Positions 10,101 through 25,100 of a stretch of DNA of 64,000 nucleotides are shown here, one piece after another. Source of the DNA: Branchinecta lynchi (taxonomy: Eukaryota; Arthropoda; Branchiopoda; Anostraca; Branchinectidae); the NCBI GenBank assembly GCA_023053575.1, contig JAKZAP010000010.1, positions 18,040,628-18,104,627 of the forward strand, read 5' to 3'. The translations under genes were made by a program, and so were the position numbers. Numbering within the stretch: position 1 is the first letter of the stretch; each line of letters begins with the position of its first letter. The notes under the pieces were generated by a model. It worked only from the letters and a program-made list of their open reading frames with translations. It was not told the origin of the DNA and did no database searches.

Positions 10101-13100
10101 ACCCCCCTTATTACCCCCGTGGTAAGGAACCTATTTCCTTGCTCATGTGCGTGGATGTATATTTTGGACGGACATTATACTTTATACTTTACAAGAGGCT
10201 TCGCAGCTCTCATTAACAAATCTCAACTTCGGCAAGAAAGAAAGCCCCTAGACAAGTTTGCCAGAAACGAATCCGGAATAATTTCCCATTGTATTATAGC
10301 TGTCGAGCTTAGTTAACATGCTTTTAATCGCTGCTGTAGTTTATAAAACTTGCATTTGCAAATGCCATTGGGGCCCGGAACGATGACATTGCGCGCCCCT
10401 CGGATTCCGCGAAATGAAACCTCTGCTTGTAGAAGCAGTATCAGTACTTTAAGTACTACTTTAGCACAAAATTGAGACACTTGCGTCTTATTTAAGTACT
10501 ACTAGTACTGACCTAAGTACATTCTGCGTCGACCACATCGATTTGCGCATGAAAATGCTTCTTTGGCAGAGTTTATCCGTCAATTAAAAGTCTGTGAAGT
10601 ACACTGCGCTCTGTGTAAGCATACTAGCCTACTAGATGGCGGGAGCTCCGTTCACAGATTTATAGATGTCTGTTCTCGCAACGTGCAGTACTGGAAGTAC
10701 TACTTAAGTATAAGTCATAAAGTCATGTACTTAAAACTCAGTACTACTTAAGAACTTTCACTGTTATGTGAATGAATGAATGAATTTATTACAAGCAGCC
10801 TTGTAATAAGGCATTTGCACAGTAAATACAAAAAAAAAAAAAAAAGGTAAATTAGCGCTTGACAATAAATACACAGGGAACACAAAAGCTACAACAACAG
10901 CAAAATGTACTTCATACTTGACTTAAGTACGAAATCTGGAAGTACTTGATACCCGTCATGTCTAGAATGACAATGCAACCTACTTCCTTAACCCCTGAGA
11001 CCCAGTTCCACATGTTACATTCTAAGCCCACTAACGATACCTCACTATATTTGACGGTGCAAAACGGATAAGTCAGCTGCATTTTATTACAGCTATGTTT
11101 CGGACCTTCTTGGCAAGGGTCCTCTTCAAGCTCAAGCCGCCCAAGCTGGGAAATGAGCTTGTGGAAAAAAAATTGAAGATGTTCCTTAAATGTATGATTT
11201 TGTGAACTTCTTCTCTGAAAACTGGTTGGAAAAAATGCAAAATGCAGAAGAATTTCTACCCGTTCGACGACCCAATCGAACAGCAGCCGTGTCCAGAATG
11301 AAACCACAGCACCAGCTTTAACTACAACCAGTTTTCAGAGAAGAAGTTCAGAAAATGGCAAGTCTGGCATTTTGGCATTTTGAAAGATGGAGCAGGTGCT
11401 TCGTATATTTAAAGTAGCACGATCTTATCTTTTTTAGTTCCTTCATTCGCGGAACTAAGATGCTAAGCGAGGGATAAATATAATATCTATATTTCGGTTG
11501 CACTTCCGGCAACCGTCTTCAACTGAAATATCTGAAGTTATAATTACCGCAACCGAAATATCCGAATTTATCCCTCGCTGAACACCAGAGAAGGATAATT
11601 ATCTGATCAAGAAAAAAAAGGAAATCTTGTTTTTCTTTCTTTCCCCAGGGACACTTTGTTCGTCCGTGAGGTTAACGGTTAAAATAACGCCGCGAAATAA
11701 GGCCCCGAACAGGGGTCCTCCCCGTCGTCGTACAGAACCGTCCACCGATTCGGTCGACTGTCCATCAGCTTAGCTATGATTCAAACTCTCTGTACCGCCG
11801 GAAGCTAAGCATCAATCCGGAATACAAACTAATGAAACGAAATGAAAATATATACTATATGTAACCCGCCAAATACACAAGGAGACAGCGGAGGAAAAAA
11901 TACTAAAGAAAAAAAGCATATTAAATAACAACTGGAACACAAAAATTCAGATATGATTTCTGCCTTGAAAATAATCTTGGAAAACATTATTTAGGACAAT
12001 CAGCGGGATGACGGAAATAGGCGCTTATATTGTCATTAGTAATGGATTCTCTACCACTGAGGGAAAGAAGAAACTCTCCTTACTTCTGCCCTATCTGTGG
12101 TTCACTAGGGGAGGATATCTTGCATCTGGTGGGTAGATGCGTTGAGTTAAATGATCTGCGTCAAGAGATTTTTGGATATAGTAGGATGGAGGAGGAGAAT
12201 TTGGTTAAGGTCATGGGGAAGACAAATTTTGGGGACCTTGGTCGGCTTGGGAGGTTCCTCAAGCAGTCAATGGAGCATCGGGAGCGTTTTTTGGAGTAAG
12301 GGTTCCCTCCTTTTTGTGTAAACATTGCGTTTGTGAGTGTTATTTTGTGTTTATGCTATAATTCCTGCCATGGCCCCACGGGCTTTTTGAAAATAAATTC
12401 ATTCATTCATTATTTAGGGAATGAGCGGGATGACAGAAATAGGTGTTTATTTTGTCATTAGCCTATTTTTAATCTTGCCTTAACGTTAGGTGGCAGAAGA
12501 GACCCGACCGATCTCAATATCGTTGACGACTGATGACTCATACCTGATGAGACCGACAATTGAGACAGAATTTATTCGAAACTCATGTCGGAATTTCATG
12601 AGGCCCATCCTTCATACTCCCGCTGAAGACGAAGACTGTATGGATCATTATGAAAGACAGTGGAGGTAAGTACACCGACGGAATTCTGGTAATCCCGGGT
12701 CAGGGTACTTCCAGATGTGCTAGGACGATGAAACTTGGGAGACTTATCAGGGACCCGACCAGGTTGACTTGAGAATAGTCATTTCCCCGATTCGACCATG
12801 TGGGGGGGGGGGAGGAGGGAAATCCGGGGTCTTGAGACAAGCATAACTTTCGAGCGGGGCATCGGACACAAATAAAACTTGACAATTGGAAAGAGCTTGG
12901 CTCGTGGATTTTCCATTTCCTGTCGAAGCCGGATCCGATAACTCTGTGGGAGGGATTGGAGGGGAACAGAAAGAACGGGATAGGCTTAGATTAACGAGAT
13001 CGGGATGAAGTTTAGTGAGAAGAACAAGGACAAGTTGTAAATACATTATGAATCGAAACGGACGGATCGGCGCACTGTGTGTGTGGGGGGGGGGCAAGGT

Positions 13101-16100
13101 TTCCCGGAAGTCCGGTGATCGCTAGTTAAGGTACTTAAAGATGCACTTGGACGACCAAATTCTTCAGGTGTATCAGGGATCCGATCATATTGACTAGGGG
13201 TCATTTCCCCGATTTGGTTATCGTCGGGCACTGCAGGGTATTACAATCCGGATTACCAGAATTTTGTGTCAGGCATAACTTTTGAACGTTTAGGCGGATC
13301 CGAAGGAAACTTGATAATTGACAAGTGGAAGTGTTTCTGATCTAAAGATACACTTCATAATCCCCAAGGGCCCATGATCATTTGTGCCTTAAGTAAATAC
13401 TTACAAATGAATTTTTAAAGTCAGGGAGCCAATGGAGGGACAAGAAATCCAGGAATGGGCGGAGAAAATGGAAACAACATTCTAAAGTGCGTATCTGAAC
13501 TGCAAAGTGAAAAAAAAAATGCTTTTGATCAAAAGAATGATTTTCATGATTCCCAAGGGCCAATGCTCATTTTTGCTTGGCAAGGCTGGAGATAAAGTAG
13601 GAAAACCTGAAATAGATCGGATAAGATCGGATTTGCTTACGTGACTATAGTTGTGACTGTATGATTGAGTCAATTTCGAGTCAGTATCGGGGTCTTTGTG
13701 CGCGTGCGAACCACTTAATTCGTAATTTTAAATTTTGTTCTGTGTCGGTGAGAATTCTTTTATTTAAGACGTATTGCACGCAACTATATTGTCTCCCACT
13801 TTTTGATGCGTAAACTAAAAGTTTGTTTTAACAATGCATTCCGTCATCTCCTTTCGTACAATCGACGTTACTCTGCTAGTCAAATGTTTTTAGAAAATGA
13901 AACTGAATCTTTTGATGTTATGAGACGGAAAGCTATAGTTAGTTTTGTTGCAAGGGTAGAAGTTTCCGAAAATCCACTTTTAAAGGCAATTCGTGAGAAT
14001 GCCGTTCCGGCCATTTCTACCGACTTTTCCGTCGACTGTGTTATTGCCCCGAGCCGCCGAATGGTTAAAATGATTGTATATATTTCGTAAAGAAATTTCC
14101 TGTCTTAGTGTAATTTTATTATGTGATGTGTAATATCACGAATAAATAAATTGATTGATTGATTGATTGACATTTGCGGACACCCTTTTTGTTTTAATTC
14201 CCTCGTAGGCTCTTTTTCATTCTTTCTAGATTGAACTAAAGGAATCGCTACGTCTCCGCCTCGAACTCAGTGACGTTAATACAAAAATTACCGTAGAGTT
14301 TACCCTAATTAACCGTCACTTTTCATCCTAAAACCTACTTTCTTTTCATGTTTTTCCATTTTCATAATTTATATTTTCAAAAACCCTCATTCACCCTTCA
14401 CAATTGCACAAAAACCAAACTCCTGGAATTAAATTACTTTCCGGTCCGGTCCTTACTCATGTCCGATATGTGGAAGTATGGATGAGAATTTGAAACATGT
14501 ATGGATGCGAAAATTTGAATGAATTTAGGTTAGAAATTTTTGGAGTAAATGAAAGAGGGGTAGATGAAGAATGGATGTGTGGGATCATGGGAAATACTTG
14601 TTTTATGAGTATAACAGTTGGCGAGGTTCCTCAGAGTAGCTTTAGCCCATAGGGATAGGTGCTTATAGAAGGTATTATTTTGTTTGTTTGTGTTTATTTT
14701 TCATGTATTTGCCATGGCCTTTGGCTCTTAGTGTAAATAAATCTTATCTTACACTGAAGTGGGAGGCTCAGGTGCGAGAAAATACAGAACAATCAGGGCA
14801 TCCCTTTCCGTCCTAATGGTTTTTTTCTTCACTTGTGTCCGAATTCACATATGCTCCGGCTTTACACATCATTTATTCGCCCAGTTCTCGAGTATGCTTG
14901 TCCCGTCTTGCACTTTGGATCAATCGGAAAAGTATTCAGAAAAGAGCTCTTAGGATAATCTGCTGTCAAGGCAAGATCCTTTTATTCCCTTCCTCAAAGA
15001 ATTCCGAGTTCCAACTTCAGCAGCGATGGGATCGCCCTTGCCCTCATTTCGGAATCCGATCGCTTTTATTTCCAGATATTTTTGCTGACCCACTTTGCCC
15101 CCCTGAACTTCGCTTACCAACACTGTAAAAAAAAAAATCTTGCAGTATGATAAGATAAGATAAGATAATCTGTATTTGAAAGCCGTATGGCCATATACAG
15201 TAACAATCAACATACATAAATACAACCAGCATTCAATCACCACTACTATAATTTCTACGGCGCACTTGCTCTATCTCTTTCCTCAATCTTACTAAACTCT
15301 AAAGCCCTTCCAACAAAATTCCCTACTGCGATAATATACCTCGGCGACGTTGATTTCAAAATCCCAGGGAGAAAGCCATCATTCCCCTTTTCAAAGATAC
15401 TTCCCCTCAAATGTGAGAGGGGTGTGCATGTGCTACTGGGTTTAATCTTGGTCTCAGGAGACAAGATTATCTCTAATTTCGCTTGATCTTATCCCAGTAG
15501 ACATGAGATTAATCCAGTAGTAAATACTGCAGTTAACTTCAATCCTTACTCGGAGAAACTTTTTACAGTGAAAATCTAAATCAGATAAGTCCAAACTCTA
15601 ACCACTATACTCGCCAAAATAGAAAGATAAATAAAAAAAAAGCTTTGTACCAGCGTTTGTTAACTTCCAGAAAAAAAGATACCCTAGTTTTTTGTTCAAT
15701 TTTACTTCAACTTTCAATGCAATCATATTTTTTTTTTGAATTTGTGTTCGTCTTTAGTTGACGAGATACAAATATGGGAATTAATGCTGTGAGAGTTGGT
15801 TACATATAGATCATCATCAATATTCGCATATAACAGAAAAATGAATCGACCCCTTATGACGAGTGAGTCCTGAATTCCGCCCGTCCATGAAATTATCAGC
15901 GGATCAAGCAGCATATGATGTCTTTTTTTAAATTACTTCTGTGCGTATAAATATACATGAAACTTTCATACTGAAAAAAACTGAAAGATCGGTGAAGCAT
16001 GATTTTGGGACCCCAAAAGCGACTATAATAATAACATATAAAAGTACAAATCATGAAGACATAGAGACGTAAATAACTAATCTACGGAAAGCTTTCTAAA

Positions 16101-19100
16101 TTTCAGCGCTCTAGACACAAACCTACAGATCTTACTAATCGACTGGGCGGAAGTACACTTCAGGATGCCAGGAAGTGTATGGATATTCCCACCCGAAAAC
16201 CTCCCTACAGAGATCGAAAGCTCTTGACACCGGCTTAAAAATTGACCGATATCCTCATCTTCCCCACCGCAATGAGGACACGAATATTTCCCATCCGGAT
16301 TCTTTTTCTTTCTATCAAAAACTTTATCTCTACCGAGGCCTTCCTACCTTCCTGTTTGGTGAGCATGGGCTGAAGGTTTCCATCCATTTCCGATTTTGAT
16401 TGAAGGTTGTGTCCTGCTTCACCTGCTTGGAATAGCTTCCAGCCCAGCTGACCGTAGCAACTGGGTTTCGATTTCCTATTCTGTATCTAAGTTTGTGCAG
16501 CACCGGATTTCGGAATGCTCTATTTCCAGAACAACTACACTTCAAGATGTAGCTCGCCGTTGATTTGATGTGACAAAGTCTTAATTAAAACTGGACAGGA
16601 TGTTTGGTGTAACTTAGGATTTGATGTCAATTCGAATCTCGGGAAGTGTCACCTAAGAATAAACCGGACGTGAATGTCAAGTTAACATGCACGAAGTTTA
16701 TTTGACAGATAGACTCGGAAAATAGATTTGAACTAACAGCTCATATGGCAGCCTTTTTTTTAGATCTTGCCTTTTTTGTAGCGGCCGATTGCCTAAAGGG
16801 AATGATTTATTTAGTCATGGGTGCTTGATCGGATAATTTGTTGATTGAGATGGAGTGTTCACCAGCTCTAAGGCTTGAATTCATGTGCACGTAGGCCTTA
16901 TCTGTTATAGCTTGGAATTTTTTCGGAAGGATTGTCGTAGTGAACATGACAAATTTTAAAACACCATCAAATTGTCGCTGATAAGGTAAATAGTGGAGGG
17001 CAGAACTTTGTGAAACGTCGGTGCACTTTCTCTACGGCAGCTATGTTCTTATGACTAAATGGTTCGACTGGAAAATTGGTCACAATTTTTCCGGATTCCG
17101 GATTCGTTTCTGGTAAACTTGTCTAGGGGCTTTCTTTCTTGCCGAAGTTGAGATTTGTTAATGAGAGCTGCGAAGCCTCTTGTAAAGTATAAAGTATATT
17201 GTCCGTCCAAAATATACATCCACGCACATGAGCAAGGAAATAGGTTCCTTACCGCGGGGGTAATAAGGGGGGTTACGCTGCTCTTCCTTCGGTGGCCTGA
17301 TCGAGGGGTCGTTACTTGGTCACAATTACACATCGTAAGAAAGCCTTCAAATCTTCAACATGGACAAACTGTCTGAAAGAAGACATAATATTCTCGTGCG
17401 TTTTGGCCATCAAATTTTGAATTCTCGACACCACAGGACCATCCTTCCAGAATTTGTTATACCCTCTCTTGGCCCTAACACGCGAAGCAAAAATGACCCG
17501 AAACCCAAGCTTCTTCCCCGCCAACGAAATCTTCAGAAAGATACCTAAATCGTTCGTTCCATATTTCACTAAAAATGTTAACTGTACTTGATTTTACGTT
17601 CGTTTCGTACTTCTTGTTCGTTAGTTTGTGTTTTATTTGTATTGTACGTGAGTATTTATTTCTCCAATTTCCACCCTTGTTAACCTAGTGCTGTTAGGGT
17701 TAAAATAAAATTGATTGACTGATTAAATGGGGCTGCTTCTCACAGTTTTCCCGTGCCATATTCTTTTCCATTTTTAGACAACATTAACTTTAACCAATGA
17801 TATATTTTTGTTCGTCTTTGTTCTTTTGATTGATTTGACTTGCAATTTTATAATTCTACGTTGTCAAGTAGGTTGTCTGTCATGTGCTTTCTCGCCATGA
17901 TATTCATTTTCTTTCGTATATTCCTCTAGTACACGAGGGATAATAAACAGTAATAGTAATAATAATTCTTGCCGTTCGGTTCACCAGTTACGATTCCCTG
18001 TCAAGGGCAACTGCAATTTTCCCTACCTGAATCATTATCAATGCTGTGGCTGTCTTTGGGTTTCTCTGTAGCTGCTGCATTTGATTGTCTAGGAGATTGC
18101 TAGATTCGAGTCCTAGGCTTCAAAAGTAGTAATAGCAGATGTGACGAAGAATTTTTGAAACATAAAATGAATTTGAAAGGAAAATATTTCTAAAATGTTT
18201 CTTTTTCTTAATAGATATATCAGCAACAGCCGGACGAGAATGGAGATCCACGAAGAAATACGGAAGATCACAACTGGAAGGCTTGAAGAGCAAGTTTTTG
18301 CGCACAAAAATTCGCACATGCCATCTGTGATACGGTTTCATCCCTACGAACCGGTTTTGGCCGTAGCCGGCACAGATGGCTGCAGGTACGCTGTTTCATT
18401 CCTTTAGACCGGATTCCTCCAAGGAAAGGTCCGGGAAGATAGTTTTCCACCAACCCAGCCAGGCCTCGAAAAGATTCTCTGTGTACGAAAATGGACGTAA
18501 ATACGGTCAGATCTCAAACATACGATCGGATTTTACGCAGTGTTTAAATCAGAAGGCGTAAATGCAGAATTAGGCTAGGGCATGTTACCGCCAGTTCCCA
18601 ACTTTGTGTTTTTCTGTTATAGAAAATGTCCGACAGGGTCGTAAACGTAGGATGGTATTTTCCGTTGCGGAAAAATTATAATATGTTCGCTAGTGCGCGG
18701 AGTTCCATCGGATAAGGGTAGTGACAACTAACATATTTTAAAGGACCTGTCTTACCTATGATACTAACGCAACCTACTTCCATAATCACTCCATATATTC
18801 TAAACCCGGAGACACCAATTTCATACGTTGCATTCTAACCGCTCTAACAAAACCACGTTTTTTTCTCACTTGCCGTGTTTTGCTACCTTCGATGTGTATC
18901 ACGCTGTCGACGGTTGTCTGCGAGAAGTTTTTCCATCAGAAAAACCGGTTATGTAAATTGTTTTCCTGTTTTCGCTAGAAGTTAACGGGTCTCGGAAAAG
19001 GCTTAAAACAGTCAAAAATCTGGGTTATTTGTTGGAAGGACAGCCTAGTTTTAAAGTATTCAGATATTTTAAAATACTGTTGAAGAGTAAATAGTGCGAG

Positions 19101-22100
19101 GGGTCCTTTAAGATAAATCAATTTTAATGCAGAAAAGCCAACATGGGCCACCGCACCAAAACAACAAGAAATACGTATGAGCACTATGTCTAAAGCCTAT
19201 TTGAAACCACAGGGAATTATAATTTTGCTTGTGTGCTAGTCCTGTCCGGAGAAACCTTCCAAACAGTTAAATAGCCGGAAAACTGTGGAGATGTTAAGCT
19301 AAGATGCCATGTCAGCCGCACAACGTCGATAAACTGATTTTCAGAAGACTCACTTCACTTTCACGCCTCTTCTCCTTTGTCTGATCTTCCATGAAAACTT
19401 CCGAATAAAAATAAAATACGAAATCAAATAGCCCCATCCACTTCTAACCACTAATTTCTTCTGTCAGTCGCACCGCCGCCATCTGATTTGATGATGATGA
19501 TGATATATTTATTACCCATTTGTATAACAAAAATTCGTCCCTAAATGGAGTATGAAAAGAAGAGAGAGAGAGAGAGTAACTATTTTATGACAGGCATTTT
19601 CCCTAAATCTTCAAATGCAATTACCAGACAAGAAAACCCAGTAATTCAACAGAACAAATCTTCCAAGTTTCTGACAGAGAAATTATTACCTATCCTACTG
19701 ATGTATAGTCCCCTGTCACCATCTGGATGGCAGGGTCATAATTTGTTTGTTTTTTTGAAGTAAGTGCTCCCTAGATTAGTACAAGAATGATCAATCCACT
19801 AATTACACACTTCTTAGACAATCCAGAAGTACTGGGACATCGAACTGTAAGACATTGCCAAAACTACATTAAAAACAGTAAAATAAAACGAAACTAGGCA
19901 CTCTTTATGCTCAGTGGAATTGAGTTTTTTTTATTTAGTGAATAGCCACGTATATCTATATTTTCTTGTCATTTCCGACTTGTAATAATCCCAGCCCGAA
20001 GGACGGAGTAAAAAAAGAAACACGAGGAAGTACGGAAAATAAATGACAAGATTATTTGCAAAGCGTTCATGATGATAATAGTTTTGTAGGAAAACAAGGT
20101 CGAGCGTCATTTCGTTTTCGTTTTCCCTGTCCAGCTCAGTCCGCAGTGCACAGTAAAGCTTAAAGGCTATATAGATAGATAGATATATGTTTAATGAAGC
20201 CCTTGGGCCTATATCCAAACTCGGGATTTTCAATCCATTAATACTCATCTTCTGCTACATAGGGGACGTTTTCGCGTTGATTGCTGTAGAGCTGAACGGG
20301 TGACCCCATCAACGCGAAAACGAGAAAATCGATCTGGTGTTGAACGGCTGAGGAAGATGGGTTCCGTACATGCGAAAATGCCTGTTCAGCTTGATGGGAG
20401 CATATAAGTGGGCAGATTTGTTCCGTCTTCCATATGTGCAGACCTTTTTTCTATCCACGTTCAGCTCAACGCTGACCTCGGAGCGGTGTTGAACGGGAGG
20501 CGTCCATCGAGCTGGATGGCCTGTTCACCTGTTGATCCGTACACACGAAAAGATAGAAAGATCGACGGCATCCAGGCAATAATGTCCGTCGAAGCCGACG
20601 GGACCAGAGCAAAAAGTGTTATTTTGCTCTGGACGGGACTGAAGCCATCGACGCTTGTGGCTCACGAACAGAATAAAATGAGATACAGGCATCAAACGCT
20701 ATGGAAACGCATTTCGAGCAAGAAAAAAGAAAGAAAAGAAAGCATTCAAAATACTGGATTAATTGTTTATTCGTTCATATCTAACAATCATAAATAGGGA
20801 ACTGATAATTAGTTGACGATGATTCATTATGCTCGTGCAAGGGAATTCGGATTCCCGGCGGGGGGAAACTGGCAAAAGTTATGACATGCGATCAGCAAAA
20901 GGGTGAGAAGGGTGTTTGTACAGTAAATTATCAATCGAAAGGAAGAGAAGACAAGTGCAGTTTTGTTCTGCTTTGTGACACTTCGATAAAAAGGAAATGC
21001 CAGAGTTATCCGGAAATAAAGTACAGAGTTTATTTAAAGCAGCTACAGGATATTTCAAGCCGGTCTTTAAAGAACCCTGATATTTATTCTGTCTTTTATA
21101 TGGGACTTATCTCCCTACATAGCCTAAGCTTCAGAAACAAGAATAAAGCGAGTGTAGGATCAAGAAGTCCACGTTTTGAAGGGAATTTAAGTTAGTTTTC
21201 AACAGAAAGAGGAAAGGAAGGAAACAAGAAAAACTGCATTTAGACAGACTTATTAATCTGTGACAAAACAATGAATGACAACTTGTGCAGTTTGAGCCAA
21301 GCGGTTTTAACGAGATGGAGAAAATGTTAGCAGCTGTTACGTTGCTATGCAAGTGGGTTCGGGTTTCTCCAGATGCCGGTTCCACCGGGTTTTTCGGCCG
21401 CTAGGCAACGAAAATTCTTGTTTCCGGAGCACTGGGGTTTTGGGGTTGTGCTACCCACTTAAGTGTACATGAGTGTTTAACCAGTAGGCAACACTTACTT
21501 CGCTGCCGCAGTAATTATGTACGCAGATCAGAATAGGAGTCCAGTTTTTTTTTTTTTACACCAGTGCCTTACCAGCCATTATGCAGAATTGTACTAGAAT
21601 CAATATTTGGGCAGACTTAGTGTTAATAGACTCTTGCCCTACATGCGGATCCGAGGAAGAAAGTTATTTCGTGGAAGAGTGTGTGGAAGTGAATGAGTCG
21701 TTTGCAGTGAGTGTATTGATTTTTGAGAGAATGAAAGGAATGAAAGTTTCCAGGCTATTCAACTGTTTTGAAGGTTCCTCCGGATAGGACTAGCACACAG
21801 AGAAAATTCTATATCTCTGTAGACTGAAGTATAGTCATAATGCTCATATGTGTTTCTTATGGTTTGGGTGCGATGACCCTTGTTGGCTCTTGGGCATCGA
21901 AACCTATCAATCTTAAAATCTGTCAGATATGACTATCCTTACTATACTTGCTCCTGACTATCAATCTTAAAATCTGTTAGGTATGACTATCCTTATCCGG
22001 TCTACTACCGTGCACTAGGGAATATTCTTCCTTCAGTGATTTTCTTTTGTCACGTTCGATGTTTTTTTTTTATCTGGCGTGAAAACCCTGGTGTTCGCTA

Positions 22101-25100
22101 TTTATAGCCCTGTCTAGCTGGATGTCTTTTGTGCGCATAATACAAGATCTTTATGACACTCTAGGCTTAACACAACTGACTACAAACCCGAAGGGGTATA
22201 GGTGGTTTTATCCACTTTAGAGGAGGAATGGGTGTTTTTGTCTGAAAGTTTTTCTTTGTTAGGTAGAAGAATAGTAAATCAACCAAACACAACAAGAATA
22301 CTCAAGGCACTGCCTGGTCTACTTTAAACGCATACAGAACATGTCTCAGATACTAATTTCACTAACTCGAGTTTTTGTCTTGTAGCCCTCCAAGGACTAG
22401 ACGTGATATGACTGTGTTCCCCGTAACAAAGTAATAAATATGTCAAGTGAGGTTCGCTGTGAACAAAGCAATAGCAGTATAATGAAGAATGAAAATTACC
22501 CAAAGAAACTCAACTGCTATTAGATACCACAAACTTAAAAGTTTCCAGCTAGTACTTTTGGGTTTCAACGGTTTAAAGGGCCAGCAATTTAGCAACCTAT
22601 TAATATTTCCAGCTTCTGGGATACGGACCTCAATCAAAAAACAATCTACTGTCCGAACTTAAACCCGAAGGGTAGTCGCATCACTGCGCTGGACTTCGTA
22701 AATGCGCACGACAATGCTCTTCTTCTTCTTGGATCTGACGACGGCGCAGTCCGGATATGGAAGGATATCATTCCCGTCAACAACAACGTGCAGGTACAGC
22801 TTTCATTTTCGTATCATTTATTAAAGTGTTGTTTATCCCTGATTATCCTTATTACAGCGATATGAACACAGTCAGTTTGTTACCGACGTATCGCAAATGG
22901 TACTAATTAATTTTTAATGACCAAATAATTTGTATGTGTACGACCTCTTCTAGCTCTGAGCTATTTGGTTTGATAAATTGGTTAATTGAGTAATGGCCTA
23001 GCCTACAGTAAGCTGTTCAGGTCTTTCAGCGATCTAGATACGAGATAAGCTGCGATCTACCAACATCAGGGAATCAGCACGACATCACCTGTTATTATTG
23101 TGTTGCGCGAGCAACACTTTGGTTTTGTCCTCTTTTTTTTTTGTTTTTCTTTCCTATGACTCCGATTTCATTTTATTCCTGGTAACTGGTAAGGGTCTAA
23201 CCTGTGCGCTTTTTACGGAAAGTGTGGACCTTAGGCCGGATTGATGGATATGACATTACATTTTGGAAAGCTCCGTATAACTCTTGCCTGAGGCCAAAAA
23301 GGATGGTGTTTGCTTATCCTCGAGCCAGAGCCTACGGTGTGCGGAGTGAAGTGGAGTTACATAGCCTATGTCAGAGAGGACTATCTGAAGATGTGTAGCG
23401 AACCTTTCGTTTATTCAAACCATGTTTCTGCTTTCGAGTGGAAAGCTCCGTTCTAGCACGCAAGCGGGCAGGCACCAGTTTCAGATTGAAGATGGACTAA
23501 AATCTATAAGTGTTAAATATGTCGACTGTTAGCTGATAATCATGTTCGGCAATGAGGGGTTTGCAGCTTTTGCTAGTTGGTGTACCTGTTATTCGTTTCC
23601 GGTGTATGCGATGGTAAGAACAATTTAGTTCCCACTTGTAAGATATGCAAGGGACTTGTAAGTAATAATCGGATGTTATACTACAATCATCTTCAGCGAT
23701 GAGGGGTTTGCAAATTTTGCTAGATGGTGTACCCATTATTTGTTTTCGGTGAACTTGATGTCTATCACGGGAGAGGGACTTGTAAGCAGGGATCAGTTCA
23801 CGAGGGGCTAGAAAGTTTTGCAAATGGGTATCAGCTGGTATCATCTTCAGCGATTTAGGGGTTTGTAACTTCTGCTAGCTGGTGTACCCATTTTTGTTTC
23901 CGGTGAACTTGATGTCTGTCACGGGAGAAGGGCTTGTAAGTAAGAATCGGTTCACGAGGGGCTAGAAATTTCTGCAAATTGTTGTACATTGTATTCGATT
24001 TCTATAAATCTGGCGGTAAGAAATTTTGTATCGATGGCCTATCGCTGTAACATAGGATTAACTGTTTGCGCAAAGAGTACAAACGATAATGTAAAACAAT
24101 AAGGTAGTTTCGTAATAATTAATAGTGTCATCTGTGGTATTTTAATCCTGAAAAGTTACGGATAGCTTTATAATATCAACTAGATTATATAAGATATTGT
24201 TCCAAGTTTTCATCCGTCACGATGTCTACGGTCAAAAGGATTCAACTGACTGCCAAGTCAATTTAGTCCCTTCTTCCGATATTCTTTTCTTGTTGTTAGG
24301 GCAATCAATAGCCCTTGATGAGCTGATCAAAGTCTTCCATTTTTTGGTACAAAAATTGCTTCATGAGATACACCAGTCTGAAAGTTTCAAGGGGTTGACA
24401 ACTTCAGTAGTAAGGTACACAGTGAAACCAAAAATAGGGCGATACTAGTTGTGAGACATGTACGGGACTTGTAAATAACAGTCGACTGTTAGCTCATAAT
24501 CATCTTCGGCAATAAGGGGTTTGCAACTTTTGCTAGCAGGTGTACCCATTATTTCTTTCCGGTGAACTTAATGTCTATCACGGGAGAGGGACTTTTAAGT
24601 AGGAATCGGTTCACGAGGGGCTAGGAATTTGTTCAAATTGGTTCATATTGTATTCGATTTCTATAAATCTAACGATAAGAAAGTTTGTATAGATGGTGTA
24701 CCGCTATAACCTAGGATCAATTGTTTACGCAACGGGTACAATTGATAATGTAAAACAATGAGGTAGTTTCGTAATACTTAATAGTGTCATCTATAGTATT
24801 TTAATCCTGAAAAGTTACGCATAGCTTTATAATACCAACTAGATTTTATAAGATATTGTCCCAAGTTTTCATCCGTCACGATGTCTATGATTGAAAAGGA
24901 TAAAGTTCAACTGACTGAAAAGTCAATCTAGTCCCTTCTTCCTATATTCTTTTGCTGTTGTTTTTACAACGCTGGGGAATCGCCTTTGATCATGTGGCTA
25001 CTGATTGTACATATCGTTGTACATGCAACACACCATTTTATAAGCTTCGATAACTTGACAACTTCAGCATTTAACCAACAGCGAAGAAACAAAACCAAAG

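Noticed and set aside
20408..20797. 129-residue open frame
   Set aside because: Overlaps hairpin-rich repeat words in both orientations; no known motif.
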